Shown: positions 50,715 through 59,795, counted from the first letter of the stretch. The stretch is DNA of 64,000 nt from Streptomyces viridiviolaceus (GCF_014650995.1 NZ_BMWA01000009.1:233611-297610), one strand, 5' to 3'. The notes: generated by a model from the letters alone, not told the origin. Translations and numbers: made by a program.

Positions 50715-51218
50715 ATGAGCACGCAGGACCGACCCACCGAGGACACGCAGGACCGACTGACGCACATCGACGAGGCGGGCGCCGCCCGCATGGTCGACGT
50801 GTCCGGCAAGGACGTGACCGCGCGCACCGCGCGCGCGAGCGGTCGCGTCCTCGTCGCGCCCCGCGTGATCGAGCTGCTGCGCGGCGAGGGCGTCCCCAAG
50901 GGAGACGCCCTGGCCACCGCGCGGATCGCGGGCATCATGGGCGCCAAACGCACCCCCGACCTGATCCCGCTGTGCCACCCGTTGTCGGTCTCCGGTGTGA
51001 AACTGGAACTGTCGGTCGCGGACGACGCCGTGGAGATCACCGCCACGGTGAAGACGACGGATCGTACGGGCGTCGAGATGGAGGCCCTCACGGCGGTCTC
51101 CGTCGCCGCGCTCACCGTGGTCGACATGGTGAAGGCGGTCGACAAGGGAGCGGTCATCACGGACGTGCGAGTGGAGGAGAAGACGGGCGGCAAGTCGGGC
51201 GACTGGAGCCGGGCATGA
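50715..51218 (+). CDS. moaC: Cyclic pyranopterin monophosphate synthase
   Basis: 167 residues from ATG at 50715. MoaC signature: LTHIDEAGAARMVDVSGKDV, LIPLCHPLSVSGVKLE, and TGVEMEALTAVSVAALTVVDM with KAVDKGAVI at the end. It converts the MoaA product to cPMP in molybdenum-cofactor synthesis. Its stop overlaps the mogA start (ATGA), so translation is coupled. The gap to glp is 86 bases. Confidence 0.96.
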   Translation: MSTQDRPTEDTQDRLTHIDEAGAARMVDVSGKDVTARTARASGRVLVAPRVIELLRGEGVPKGDALATARIAGIMGAKRTPDLIPLCHPLSVSGVKLELSVADDAVEITATVKTTDRTGVEMEALTAVSVAALTVVDMVKAVDKGAVITDVRVEEKTGGKSGDWSRA

Positions 51219-51754
51219 CAGGGGACACGTCGCTCGGGGGCGCCCTCACCGCGCCGTACGCCGCTCTCGTGATCACCGCCTCCAACCGGGCCGCCGCAGG
51301 GATCTACGAGGACAAGGGCGGCCCGCTGATCGCCGAGGGCCTGCGCCGCTTCGGCTTCGCCGTCGACGGCCCCCAGGTCGTCCCCGACGGCGAACCCGTC
51401 CAGGCCGCCCTCCGCGCCGGCGTGGAGGCCGGGTACGACGTGATCGTCACCACCGGAGGCACCGGCATCTCGCCCACCGACCGCACCCCCGAGGCGACCC
51501 GGGCGGTGATCGACCAGGAGGTCCCGGGCATCGCGGAGGCCATCCGGGCGTACGGCCGGGACAAGGTGCCGACCGCGGTGCTCTCCCGGGGCCTGGCCGG
51601 AGTGGCGAAGGGCACGCTGATCGTCAACCTGCCGGGTTCCACCGGCGGGGTCAAGGACGGGCTGGCCGTGCTGGAGCCCCTGCTCGTCCACGCCGTCGAC
51701 CAGACCCGCGGCGGTGACCATCCCAGACCGGGCAGTACTGGGGGTGCGAGCTGA
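51215..51754 (+). CDS. mogA: Molybdopterin adenylyltransferase (MogA/MoaB family)
   Basis: 179 residues; ATG overlaps the moaC stop. Key motifs: ALVITASNRAAAGIYEDKGG, YDVIVTTGGTGISPTDRTPE (substrate loop), and GTLIVNLPGSTGGVKDGLAV. It activates molybdopterin with AMP ahead of metal insertion. Encoded straight after MoaC and close to the MoeA-like gene, so the set covers three steps of the cofactor path. Confidence 0.95.
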   Translation: MTGDTSLGGALTAPYAALVITASNRAAAGIYEDKGGPLIAEGLRRFGFAVDGPQVVPDGEPVQAALRAGVEAGYDVIVTTGGTGISPTDRTPEATRAVIDQEVPGIAEAIRAYGRDKVPTAVLSRGLAGVAKGTLIVNLPGSTGGVKDGLAVLEPLLVHAVDQTRGGDHPRPGSTGGAS

Positions 51755-51774
51755 ACAGCCCATCCTGGCCCGTC

Positions 51775-52419
51775 GTGCTGATGGACGACGACATCGTCCT
51801 GAGGCCGATAAAGCTGCGCGACCAGCGGGCCTGGCGCGAGGTCAACCGGCGCAACCGCGACTGGCTGCGCCCGTGGGAGGCGACGATTCCACCGCCCGCG
51901 CCCGGCGGGCCGCTCGCGCACCGGCCGACCTACCGCCAGATGGTCCGGCACCTCCGGTCCGAGGCGAACGCGGGCCGGATGCTGCCGTTCGTCATCGAGT
52001 ACCAGGGGCGCCTGGTCGGGCAGTTGACGGTCGCCGGGATCACCTGGGGCTCCATGTGCTCCGGGCACGTCGGCTACTGGGTGGACGAGGCGGTGGCCGG
52101 CCGCGGTGTGATGCCGACGGCCGTGGCACTCGTCGTCGACCACTGTTTCCGCACCGTCGGACTGCACCGCGTCGAGGTCTGCATTCGCCCCGAGAACGGG
52201 CCGAGCCGGCGGGTCGTGGAGAAACTCGGATTCCGCGAGGAGGGGCTCAGGCCGCGTTATCTTCACATCGACGGAGCCTGGCGCGACCATCTGGTGTTCG
52301 CCCTCACCGCCGAAGAGGCCCCCGAGGGGCTGCTGCGGCGCTGGCACCGGTCACGCGCTCGCGGCGCATCGCACGGCACCTCGGAGAATCCGGCCCGCCC
52401 CAGCACCGGAATTGAATAA
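51775..52419 (+). CDS. RimJ/RimL-type GNAT acetyltransferase
   Basis: 214 residues from GTG at 51775; CTG at 51751 (leading NSPSWPVVLMDDD) is an in-frame alternative and no site decides. Pattern: IVLRPIKLRDQRAWREVN, FVIEYQGRLVGQLTVAGI, GYWVDEAVAGRGVMPTAVAL (acetyl-CoA loop) and RVVEKLGFREEGLRPRYLHI. It probably acetylates a protein N-terminus or ribosomal protein. The gene is conserved between mogA and sepX in Streptomyces, as I recall. Confidence 0.9.
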   Translation: MLMDDDIVLRPIKLRDQRAWREVNRRNRDWLRPWEATIPPPAPGGPLAHRPTYRQMVRHLRSEANAGRMLPFVIEYQGRLVGQLTVAGITWGSMCSGHVGYWVDEAVAGRGVMPTAVALVVDHCFRTVGLHRVEVCIRPENGPSRRVVEKLGFREEGLRPRYLHIDGAWRDHLVFALTAEEAPEGLLRRWHRSRARGASHGTSENPARPSTGIE

Positions 52420-52588
52420 ACGTTCGAAATTGATCGGATGATGACCGTCCGAAGGTGGGAAAATTGGTGGCACTGACGGTCGGCTGATCGCATCCGTCGC
52501 AAAAAAAGTTCGAAATATCAGCCAGATCGTGCGACACACCGGCCCAATTGGCGGATGGCCTCACGCAAACCCCTCTACCGTGTGAGGC
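52420..52588 (+). promoter_or_regulatory. AT-rich leader of sepX with repeats
   Basis: This 169-base gap is unusually AT-rich for the genome. GTTCGAAAT occurs at 52422-52430 and 52508-52516; a run of seven A precedes the second copy. Near the start codon CCTCAC (52559-52564) and GTGAGG (52582-52587) form inverted arms, the second acting as the ribosome site. It most likely contains the sepX promoter. Confidence 0.55.
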
Positions 52589-53761
52589 GTGAGCAGCAGC
52601 GGCCTCATCTACGCAGTCATCGTCGGGGCCTGGGCCGCCTACTTGGTGCCGATGTGGCTCCGTAGGCAGGACGAGCTGAACGAAGCCCGTCCGACGGAAC
52701 GCTTCAGCACCGCCATCCGGCTGCTGTCCGGACGGGCGGGGATGGAGCGCCGGTACGCCAAGGACCTGCGGTCGCGCCCCGCCGACGAGGCGGAGCACGA
52801 CGAGGACGACCCGGATGCCGCCACCGAATCGGTGGACGTCCGGGCCTTCGCCGTGTCCAGAACCCGCCGGCACACCCAGCCCGTCGTGCCCCCGCCCGGC
52901 GTGGAGCAGCCCGGTGACGCACCGGCCGGCCGCCGGGTACCGGCAGCGCGCCAGGCACCCGCGTCCCCGGCATCCCCCGCATCACCGGCCGCCGCGGCCC
53001 GTGCCCGGCGCACGAAGGTGCTCGCACGGCGCCGCAGGACCACCGTCGTGCTCTTCCTCGCCTTCACCCTCGGCTCGGTCGTCGCGGCCGTCGGGGGGCT
53101 GGCGTTCCTGTGGGCCCCCGGCGTGCCCGCGGTGCTGCTCAGCGCGTACATCGCCTATCTGCGTTCCCAGGAGCGCCGCCGGTTCGCCTTCCAGATGGAC
53201 CGGCGCCGGGCCGAGGTCGCGGCGCAGCGGCTGCGCGAGCGCGACCGCCAGCCGCGTCGGCGTGTGTCCGCCGAGGCGGTCGGCGACCCCGACGCCGAGG
53301 AGCCGGAGGAGGGGCCCGAGACCGAGGCCGACCCCGGCCTGTCCGCGCTCGCCGCGGACCGGCGGGCCCTGGTGGAGCAGACCGATCACGCCGAGTGGGT
53401 CGACCAGCAGCGCGAACGGCAGCAACGCCCCGGGCAGGGCGAGAGCTGGGACCCCGTCCCGGTGCCCCTGCCCACCTACGTGACCGCGCCCGTCGCGCCC
53501 CGCGCCACCGCCGACGTGGACCTCGCGGCACCGGACGCGTGGAGCTCGGCCCGGTCCGGCCCGGTCGTGCCGGACCGGCAGGACGCGGCGGCCGTCGCCG
53601 AGCCGGACCGCCCGGCCCCCCGCGCCGAGGACCGGCCGGAGAGCCCCGGCCGCAGCGACGCCCGCCGCGCCGCGTCCGCCCGCCGGGCACGGGAGCGGGG
53701 CCGCACGCCGCTGTTCGACCAGTACGAGGACGGCGACCGTCCCCGCGCGGCCAACGAGTAG
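52589..53761 (+). CDS. sepX: Divisome membrane protein SepX/GlpR
   Basis: 390 residues from GTG at 52589 behind GAGG. One N-terminal span (LIYAVIVGAWAAYLVPMWL, about 5-23) is followed by RRQDELNEARPTERFSTAIR, the SepX hallmark. A disordered Pro/Ala segment leads to a pair of spans at about 154-190 (TTVVLFLAFTLGSVVAAVGG, then LWAPGVPAVLLSAYIAYL). The tail is acidic and disordered. In Streptomyces SepX helps FtsZ ring formation and hyphal cross-wall growth. It lies downstream of glp, whose product is its partner in Corynebacterium. Confidence 0.92.
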   Translation: MSSSGLIYAVIVGAWAAYLVPMWLRRQDELNEARPTERFSTAIRLLSGRAGMERRYAKDLRSRPADEAEHDEDDPDAATESVDVRAFAVSRTRRHTQPVVPPPGVEQPGDAPAGRRVPAARQAPASPASPASPAAAARARRTKVLARRRRTTVVLFLAFTLGSVVAAVGGLAFLWAPGVPAVLLSAYIAYLRSQERRRFAFQMDRRRAEVAAQRLRERDRQPRRRVSAEAVGDPDAEEPEEGPETEADPGLSALAADRRALVEQTDHAEWVDQQRERQQRPGQGESWDPVPVPLPTYVTAPVAPRATADVDLAAPDAWSSARSGPVVPDRQDAAAVAEPDRPAPRAEDRPESPGRSDARRAASARRARERGRTPLFDQYEDGDRPRAANE

Positions 53762-53793
53762 GCCGCCCCGCGGCCGGGCCCCGGAAGGGATTT

Positions 53794-53821
53794 TTGAGCA
53801 GGCCGATCGGGATGCTAAAGT
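53794..53821 (+). promoter_or_regulatory. Promoter of tRNA-Ala
   Basis: TTGAGC (53794-53799), 16 bases, TAAAGT (53816-53821); the tRNA begins 15 bases later. Confidence 0.6.
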
Positions 53822-53835
53822 TTCACTCGTTGCAA

Positions 53836-53909
53836 GGGCCTGTGGCGCAGTCCGGTAGCGCACCTCGTTCGCATCGAGGGGGCCAGGGGTTCAAATCCCC
53901 TCAGGTCCA
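53836..53909 (+). tRNA. tRNA-Ala (anticodon CGC)
   Basis: Full cloverleaf on the plus strand: acceptor GGGCCTG with CAGGTCC (one G-U pair), anticodon stem CCTCG/CGAGG with loop TTCGCAT giving CGC for codon GCG, T arm AGGGG-TTCAAAT-CCCCT and discriminator A. CCA is not encoded. Confidence 0.95.
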
Positions 53910-53915
53910 CGCAGC

Positions 53916-53953
53916 TCAAAGCCCCGGTAGGGAACTCCCGACCGGGGCTTTGA
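53916..53953 (+). terminator. Terminator after tRNA-Ala
   Basis: Thirteen-base perfect stem (53916-53928 with 53941-53953) with a 12-base loop, seven bases past the tRNA. Confidence 0.88.
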
Positions 53954-54072
53954 CGTGTTGTACGGCAGCGAGGTTCATGCCCTGCAGCATTGGCGTCGGT
54001 CAGCGGGTGCCGTATGTTCCGGACCCTGCTGGGATCCCTCGGCGGAACGTTCCTCGCTGGAGAAGTCAGAGT

Positions 54073-54435
54073 ATGGACACGGCCGCGCCGCGTGGCCCCG
54101 GCGGATGCTCGTTCCTTGCTGGCGCGGTGGCCGCGGCCGTCCTCACCACCGTGTGGTGGGGGCTCACCGCGTTGCTCTCCGAGAACTTCGGGAACGACTG
54201 TCTCTTCTACTTCGGCGTCCACGGATCGCGGGCTGAGCACTGTTACCTGGTCAACGACCGGGCCGAGGCATGGCTCCCCCGGCTGGTGTCCGTGGCGTGG
54301 GTCAGTGCGGTGCTGGTTGTCTGCCTGCCGCGCAGGTTTCTACCGGGGCGGCGCGTGGCCGCCGGCGTCACCGTCGCCTGCCTGATCGTCGCCGTGGTGC
54401 TCGGAGGCCACGCCCTGGCCGTCTCCAGCCCATGA
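54073..54435 (+). CDS. Small membrane protein, hypothetical
   Basis: 120 residues from ATG at 54073 (GGAGAAG upstream). Three hydrophobic spans: FLAGAVAAAVLTTVWWGLTA, LPRLVSVAWVSAVLVVCLP and AAGVTVACLIVAVVLGGHAL. The loop between the first two has two cysteines (NDCLFYF and AEHCYLV) that may form a bond outside the cell. No family recognised. It lies alone between a tRNA terminator and the convergent permease gene. Confidence 0.6.
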   Translation: MDTAAPRGPGGCSFLAGAVAAAVLTTVWWGLTALLSENFGNDCLFYFGVHGSRAEHCYLVNDRAEAWLPRLVSVAWVSAVLVVCLPRRFLPGRRVAAGVTVACLIVAVVLGGHALAVSSP

Positions 54436-54553
54436 GAGGCCCGTCAGATCCCGTCCAGTCCAAGCGGCATGGAGCCCTGCCAGGGAAGGCCGGCAGGGGC
54501 TCGGGCTTCGCGGCCGCCCAACCGGCGTGGCCCAGAGCCCCCGTGCGGCCCGC

Positions 54554-56974
54554 TCAGGTGCGCTGCCGCAGCGCCGCCCCGGCCGGGACGGCCGCCGCGA
54601 CGACGGCGACGACCGCGCACGCACCGGCCGCGGCCCCCATGGCCGGCCACGGCAGGACCAGCCGGGCCGGAGCCGACAGCAGGGACAGGGCGCCCCGCAT
54701 CCCGAGCAGGTTCACCGCCGCCACCGCGACCCCGAGCAGCGCGCCCACCGCGACCACGGTCAGCGCCTCCGCCGCCACCAGCCGCAGCACCTGGCCACGG
54801 GTGGCGCCCGCCAGACGCAGCGCCGCCAACTCCCGGCGCCGGCCGGACGTCGCCATGACCAGGGTTCCCGCGAGGGCGATGCCCGCGTAGAGCAGCGCGA
54901 TGCCCACGACCACCAGGAAGCCGGCCCGTGTCGTGCCGTCGGCGCGGGGTGCCGTGGCGCTCAGCCACGCCTCCCGGGTGAGCACCCGCCCGCCCGAGGA
55001 CTCCACCGCCTCCCGCAGCCCCGCCGCCACGGCGCGCCGGTCCGCGCCCTCGGCGACCGTGACCTCCACCCGGTCGACCTTGGCGCCGGGTGCGTTGGCG
55101 AACGTGACGTAGGCGCCGTTGTCGCCGGTGCCCACCGGCATCACCGCGGCGATCCGCAGCGACCGGCGGGTGCCGTCGCCGAGCCGGACGGTGACGCGCT
55201 GCCCGACCGTGCGCCGCTCCCACTCCTCGTCGACGACGATCGAGCCGTCGTCGAGGTCGGTGATCCGGCCGGCCGTCAACGGCACCCGTGCCGTGGCCGC
55301 GAGGGCCCGGGGGTCGACCGCGCGGGCCTCGGACCTGATCAGGGCCACGCCCTCCTCCAGGACGTACACGGCGCTCGGCGCGGTGGGCGAGACCACGGCC
55401 TGGGGGACCGCCCGCAGTCGTTCCACCGCCGCCCGGTCCAGGCCGCCGGCCGCGGTCACCACGAAGTCGGCCGCCGTCCGCTGCCGGTCCTCGGCCGCGC
55501 GCGCCTCGTCCAGCGTCGCCGTCGCCCCGAGCAGTGAACCGGTCAGCGCCACCGTCACCAGCACCGGCGCCGCCACGGCCGCCGTGCGGCGGACGGACGC
55601 GGCCGCGTTCTCCCGCACCAGCATCCCGCCCGCGCCGGGCAGCCGGGACGGCAGCCAGGCCACCAGCCGGGTCAGCGGGCGCACCACGAGCGGGGACAGC
55701 AGCGCCACCGCCGTGATCAGCAGCATCGGGCGGCTGACGTACGTCTTGCGGTGCAGCAGGTCCGACGGGTCGGTCAGCAGGGCCACGGCCAGGGTCGCCG
55801 CGGCCGTGACCAGCAGCGCCGCCCCGCACAGCAGGCGGCCCCGGGTCAGGGTGCCGGCGTCCACCGACGCCTCGCGCAGCGCCTGTGCGGGGCCGGTCCG
55901 TCCGGCCCGCCAGGACGCCGCGACCACCCCGCACAGGGCGATCAGCAGACCCGTCCAGAAGGCCAGGTGGTACGGCCAGACCTGGTCGCCGATCGTGAAC
56001 CAGTGCGGCGCCAGCCCCTCGCCGACCACCCACGCGGCCAGGTGCGGGGCGGCGTACCCGCCCAGCGCGCAGCCCGCCGCCGAGGCGAGCACGCCGACCA
56101 GCAGCGCCTCGGCGCACACCAGCCGGCGGACCTGGCCCGGCGTCGCGCCCGCCGTGCGCAGCAGCCCGAACTCCCGGCGCCGCTGGGCCACCGTGAAGGC
56201 GAACGTCGACGCCACCACGAACACCGACACGAACCCGGCCACCCCGCCCGCCGTGCCGAACAGGGCGGTCAGCGCCGTCACCGCCTCCTCGTCCCGGTCC
56301 GGGCGGGCGTCCGCGAGCCGCCGTGCCGTACCCGTCAGCACCTGGGCGCGCTCGCCCACCGTCCGCCGTACCTCGGCCGGATCGGCGTCCACCACCAGCT
56401 GCCTGCTGACCGGCGCGAGGCGTGCGGCGCGGGCGTCGGTGTAGAAGACGGCGTCCTCGAAGCCCCGGTCGTCCACCGCCCCGACCACGCGGACCGTGCC
56501 GTGACCGGTGCGCAGCCGCTCGCCGACGGCCGCCCAGCCGCCGGTGGTCACCACCTCGTCGGCGGCCCTCGGCGCACGGCCCGCGCTCAGCTCGTACGGG
56601 GCGAAGGCCGCCGTCGACCACGGGTGGCCCACCAGTCCGCCGGGTCCGCCCTCGGCACGTACCGGGAAGGAGCGGTCCTCGGTGACCGGGCCGAGGGTGC
56701 GCAGGGCTGCCACCGTCCGCTCCGGCACCGGGCGGGGATGCGCCAGCTTCTCCGTCTTCACGCCGATCGCGGTGGGCACGCGCAGGGTGTCCTGCCCCCG
56801 CACCACCACCGGCGCCGCCGCGAACCGTTCCGGCGCGCGTTCGGGGGCGTTCTGCGCGGAGGCCAGGGCCAGGCCCATCACGGCGAGCAGCCCGGTGCCG
56901 AGCGCGAGGGCGACGAAGCTGCCCGCGAAGGTGATCCAGCGGGCGCGCAGGGTGCGCAGCGCGATGCTCAGCAC
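54554..56974 (-). CDS. FtsX-like ABC transporter permease
   Basis: 806 residues from GTG at 56974 (GGAGG upstream), overlapping the ATPase stop by seven bases. Ten or so spans: one at the N-terminus (ARWITFAGSFVALALGTGLL), a large extracellular loop, a three-span FtsX unit (FVSVFVVASTFAFTVAQRRR), a second outer domain and a second FtsX unit (GIALLYAGIALAGTLVMATS). Each unit has a RRREF/RRREL and LRTAGATPGQ/LRLAGATRGQ coupling motif. With its ATPase it probably extracts lipids or resists an antimicrobial. Confidence 0.93.
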   Translation of the reverse strand: MLSIALRTLRARWITFAGSFVALALGTGLLAVMGLALASAQNAPERAPERFAAAPVVVRGQDTLRVPTAIGVKTEKLAHPRPVPERTVAALRTLGPVTEDRSFPVRAEGGPGGLVGHPWSTAAFAPYELSAGRAPRAADEVVTTGGWAAVGERLRTGHGTVRVVGAVDDRGFEDAVFYTDARAARLAPVSRQLVVDADPAEVRRTVGERAQVLTGTARRLADARPDRDEEAVTALTALFGTAGGVAGFVSVFVVASTFAFTVAQRRREFGLLRTAGATPGQVRRLVCAEALLVGVLASAAGCALGGYAAPHLAAWVVGEGLAPHWFTIGDQVWPYHLAFWTGLLIALCGVVAASWRAGRTGPAQALREASVDAGTLTRGRLLCGAALLVTAAATLAVALLTDPSDLLHRKTYVSRPMLLITAVALLSPLVVRPLTRLVAWLPSRLPGAGGMLVRENAAASVRRTAAVAAPVLVTVALTGSLLGATATLDEARAAEDRQRTAADFVVTAAGGLDRAAVERLRAVPQAVVSPTAPSAVYVLEEGVALIRSEARAVDPRALAATARVPLTAGRITDLDDGSIVVDEEWERRTVGQRVTVRLGDGTRRSLRIAAVMPVGTGDNGAYVTFANAPGAKVDRVEVTVAEGADRRAVAAGLREAVESSGGRVLTREAWLSATAPRADGTTRAGFLVVVGIALLYAGIALAGTLVMATSGRRRELAALRLAGATRGQVLRLVAAEALTVVAVGALLGVAVAAVNLLGMRGALSLLSAPARLVLPWPAMGAAAGACAVVAVVAAAVPAGAALRQRT

Positions 56975-57720
56975 GGCACGGCCTCCGCCCCGCTCGTCTC
57001 CAGGCCGGCCGTCCGGGCCGCGATCTCCCCCGCCGAGGCACCCGCCAGTTCCCCGTGCACCCGGCCGTCGACCAGGAACACGACGCGGTCGGCGTACGAG
57101 GCGGCCACCGGGTCGTGGGTCACCATGACGACCGTGCGGCCCTCGGCGTCGACCATGCCCCGCAGCAGCGCCAGCACCTCGCGGCCGGTCACCGAGTCGA
57201 GGGCGCCGGTCGGCTCGTCGCCGAACAGCACCTCGGGCCGGGTGATCAGGGCCCGGGCCAGCGCGACCCGTTGCTGCTGGCCGCCGGACAGCTCCGAGGG
57301 CCGGTGCCCGGCCCGCTCCGCGAGCCCCACCCGCCGCAGCGCCTCCCGCACCTCGGCCCGGCGCGGGCGCCGGCCGGCCAGGCGCAGCGGCAGTGCGACG
57401 TTCTGAGCGGCCGTCAGGGACGGCAGCAGGTTGAACGCCTGGAACACGAACCCGATCCTCTTCCGGCGCAGCAGCGTCAGCCGCCGTTCGCTCAGCGCCG
57501 TCAGCTCCGTCTCCCCGAGCCGCACCGACCCCGACGTGGGGCGGTCCAGGCCCGCCGCGCACTGCAGCAGCGTGGACTTGCCCGAGCCGGACGGGCCCAT
57601 GACGGCCGTGAACGTCCCGGCGCCGAAGGCGAGCGAGACCCCCTCCAGCGCGCTCACCGAGCCATCGGCCGTCCCGTACCGCCTGCTCACGGAACGCAGT
57701 TCGATCGCGTCGGGTCTCAT
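56968..57720 (-). CDS. ABC transporter ATPase (MacB/LolD-type)
   Basis: 250 residues from ATG at 57720 (GAGGCAGAC upstream). Walker A GPSGSGKSTLL, signature LSGGQQQRVALARAL, Walker B VLFGDEPTGALDS and the His switch MVTHD are all present; QAFNLLPSLTAAQNV is the Q-loop of this subfamily. It drives the FtsX-like permease encoded next. The gene pair is divergent from a two-component system, which probably senses the same stress and switches it on. Confidence 0.95.
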   Translation of the reverse strand: MRPDAIELRSVSRRYGTADGSVSALEGVSLAFGAGTFTAVMGPSGSGKSTLLQCAAGLDRPTSGSVRLGETELTALSERRLTLLRRKRIGFVFQAFNLLPSLTAAQNVALPLRLAGRRPRRAEVREALRRVGLAERAGHRPSELSGGQQQRVALARALITRPEVLFGDEPTGALDSVTGREVLALLRGMVDAEGRTVVMVTHDPVAASYADRVVFLVDGRVHGELAGASAGEIAARTAGLETSGAEAVPC

Positions 57721-57887
57721 GTCTGCCTCTGCCTCCACTCGTCCGGTGCCGATGGCTCAACGAAACCCCGGGAGGGCGGTCCGGATCAGTGCGGCAGGGG
57801 CGAGAGTCGGGGTAGGGCCAGGCATACCCCCGAAGCTCCGTCTGCGCCGATGGTGACGGTCCGCAGGCCGCCCGTACGGTGATCCCC

Positions 57888-59162
57888 ATGACGGTGTGGC
57901 GGGCGCTCGCGGGGCGCGGATACCTGGGATCGGCGTGGCCCTGGCGTGCGGTCGCGTACCTGGCGAGCGGGGCGCTCTTCGGGGCGGTCGTCCTGGTGGT
58001 GATCGTCAGCGGGGCCGTGGCCGGGGGCGTCCTCGCCGTCGTCCTCGTCGGGCTGCCGCTGCTGGTGCTGACCGCGCTGGCCGGGATACCGGTGGCCGCC
58101 GTGGAGCGCCGCCGGCTGCGGCTGGCGGGGGCCGGCCCGATGCCGCCCGGGCAGCACCGGGTGCCCGACCGGCCGGGCCTCGCGGCGTGGCTGGTGGTGC
58201 GCCTCGGGGAGGCGGCCACCTGGCGGGAGTTGGCGTACGCGGTGCTGCTCGGCGTGGTGCTGTGGCCGCTCGACGCGGCGGCCGTCGCCGGCGGCGCGGT
58301 CCTTCCGCTGTCCATGGTCGCCGCGCCCGCGCTGGTCGCCGTCGACGGTGAGGCGAAGGTGGCCAAGCTGTGGCTCGTGGACAGTTGGCCGGGCGCCTTC
58401 GCGGTCGCCGGGCTCGGGCTGGTGCTGCTGGCCGCCGGGGCCTACGCCCTCGGCGCGGTCGCCGGGGCGCGGGCGGAGCTGGCGCGGGCGCTGCTGGCCG
58501 GGAAGGACAGCGACCGGGTCACCGAACTCGTCCGTTCCCGGGTGCGGTTGGTGGACGCCTTCGAGGCGGAGCGGCGGCGCATCGAGCGGGACCTGCACGA
58601 CGGGGCCCAGCAGCGTGTCGTCGCCCTCACCATGACGCTCGGCCTGGCCCGCCTGGACGCCCCGCCCGGGCGGCTCGCCGACCAGCTCGCCACGGCCCAC
58701 CGGGAGGCCGAGCGGGCCCTCGCGGAGCTGCGCGAACTCATCCACGGCATCCATCCCAAGGTCCTGACCGACTACGGCCTCGAAGCGGCCGTCGCGGACG
58801 CCGCCGACCGCAGCCCCGTTCCGGTGGACGTGGACCTGGAGCTGCCCGAACGGCTGCCGCGGCCCGTGGAGAGCGCCGCGTACTTCGTGGTCTGCGAGGC
58901 CCTCGCCAACGTGGCCAGGCACAGCGGGGCGGGCCGCGCCGAGGTGAGCGGCGGGTACGGGGACGGGCGGCTGGTGCTGCGCGTCCGCGACGACGGGCGC
59001 GGTGGCGCCGACGCGCGGGGCGGCACCGGTCTGACCGGACTCGCGGACCGGGTGTCGGTGCTCGATGGCAGACTCTCCCTGTCCAGCCCGCCGGGCGGAC
59101 CGACCCTGCTGCGTGTGGAGATCCCTTGCCGGCCCTCGCCCATGGAAGACCCCTGCGGATAG
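57888..59162 (+). CDS. Two-component sensor histidine kinase (NarL/HisKA_3 type)
   Basis: 424 residues from ATG at 57888; GTG 57879 is possible and the ribosome site is weak. Four to five spans in the first 220 residues with short loops form a membrane sensor without an extracellular domain. The dimerisation helix RIERDLHDGAQQRVVALTMT contains the phosphorylated His; the ATPase part ends GGTGLTGLADRVSVLDG. Kinases like this sense membrane damage. Its response-regulator gene overlaps by 37 bases. Confidence 0.94.
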   Translation: MTVWRALAGRGYLGSAWPWRAVAYLASGALFGAVVLVVIVSGAVAGGVLAVVLVGLPLLVLTALAGIPVAAVERRRLRLAGAGPMPPGQHRVPDRPGLAAWLVVRLGEAATWRELAYAVLLGVVLWPLDAAAVAGGAVLPLSMVAAPALVAVDGEAKVAKLWLVDSWPGAFAVAGLGLVLLAAGAYALGAVAGARAELARALLAGKDSDRVTELVRSRVRLVDAFEAERRRIERDLHDGAQQRVVALTMTLGLARLDAPPGRLADQLATAHREAERALAELRELIHGIHPKVLTDYGLEAAVADAADRSPVPVDVDLELPERLPRPVESAAYFVVCEALANVARHSGAGRAEVSGGYGDGRLVLRVRDDGRGGADARGGTGLTGLADRVSVLDGRLSLSSPPGGPTLLRVEIPCRPSPMEDPCG

Positions 59163-59794
59163 TCCTCGCCGAGGACAGCGTGCTGCTGCGCGAGGGCCTG
59201 ATCGGACTGCTCACCCGCTTCGGGCACGAGGTCGTCGCGGCCGTCGGTGACGCCGACGCCCTGCTCGCCGCGGTCGCCGAGCACGGTCCCGACGCCGTGG
59301 TCACCGACGTACGGATGCCGCCGGCGCTGCAGGACGAGGGGCTGCGTGCGGCCGTGCGGCTGCGGGCGGAGCGGCCCGGGCTGCCGGTGCTGGTGCTCAG
59401 CCAGTACGTGCAGCGGGCCTACGCCGCCGAGCTGCTCGACTCCGGTGACGGCACCGGCGTCGGCTACCTGCTCAAGGACCGCGTCGGCCAGGTCGAGGAG
59501 TTCGTCTCCGCGCTCGCCGAGGTCGCGGCCGGAGGCACGGTCGTCGATCCCGAGGTGGTGCGGCAACTGCTGCGCCGGCGCCGGGACCCGCTGGCCCGGC
59601 TCACCCCGCGCGAACGGGAGGTGCTGGCGCTGGTGGCGGAGGGGAAGTCGAACGGCGCCATCGCCCGGACCCTGGTGGTGACGGAGGCGGCCGTCGGCAA
59701 GCACATCGGCTCTATCCTCACCAAGCTGGACCTGCCCCCGGCCGACGACACCCACCGCCGGGTCCTGGCGGTCCTGGCGTTCCTGCGGGCGTGA
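59126..59794 (+). CDS. LuxR-family response regulator
   Basis: 222 residues if TTG at 59126 is the start (GGAG five to six bases upstream, inside the kinase gene). The receiver domain begins RIVLAEDSVLLREGLIGLL, with the phospho-acceptor in VVTDVRMPP and the Lys in GYLLKDRV. The C-terminal GerE domain reads LTPREREVLALVAEGKSNGA and TEAAVGKHIGSILTKL. It probably regulates the divergent ABC pair. Its stop lies one base from the convergent GNAT stop. Confidence 0.94.
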   Translation: MPALAHGRPLRIVLAEDSVLLREGLIGLLTRFGHEVVAAVGDADALLAAVAEHGPDAVVTDVRMPPALQDEGLRAAVRLRAERPGLPVLVLSQYVQRAYAAELLDSGDGTGVGYLLKDRVGQVEEFVSALAEVAAGGTVVDPEVVRQLLRRRRDPLARLTPREREVLALVAEGKSNGAIARTLVVTEAAVGKHIGSILTKLDLPPADDTHRRVLAVLAFLRA

Positions 59795-59795
59795 C

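Noticed and set aside
54554..58366. A 1270-codon minus-strand frame that would fuse the permease to upstream sequence
   Set aside because: The permease starts at 56974 with its own GGAGG; upstream of it the frame is a shadow of the ATPase and the kinase gene.
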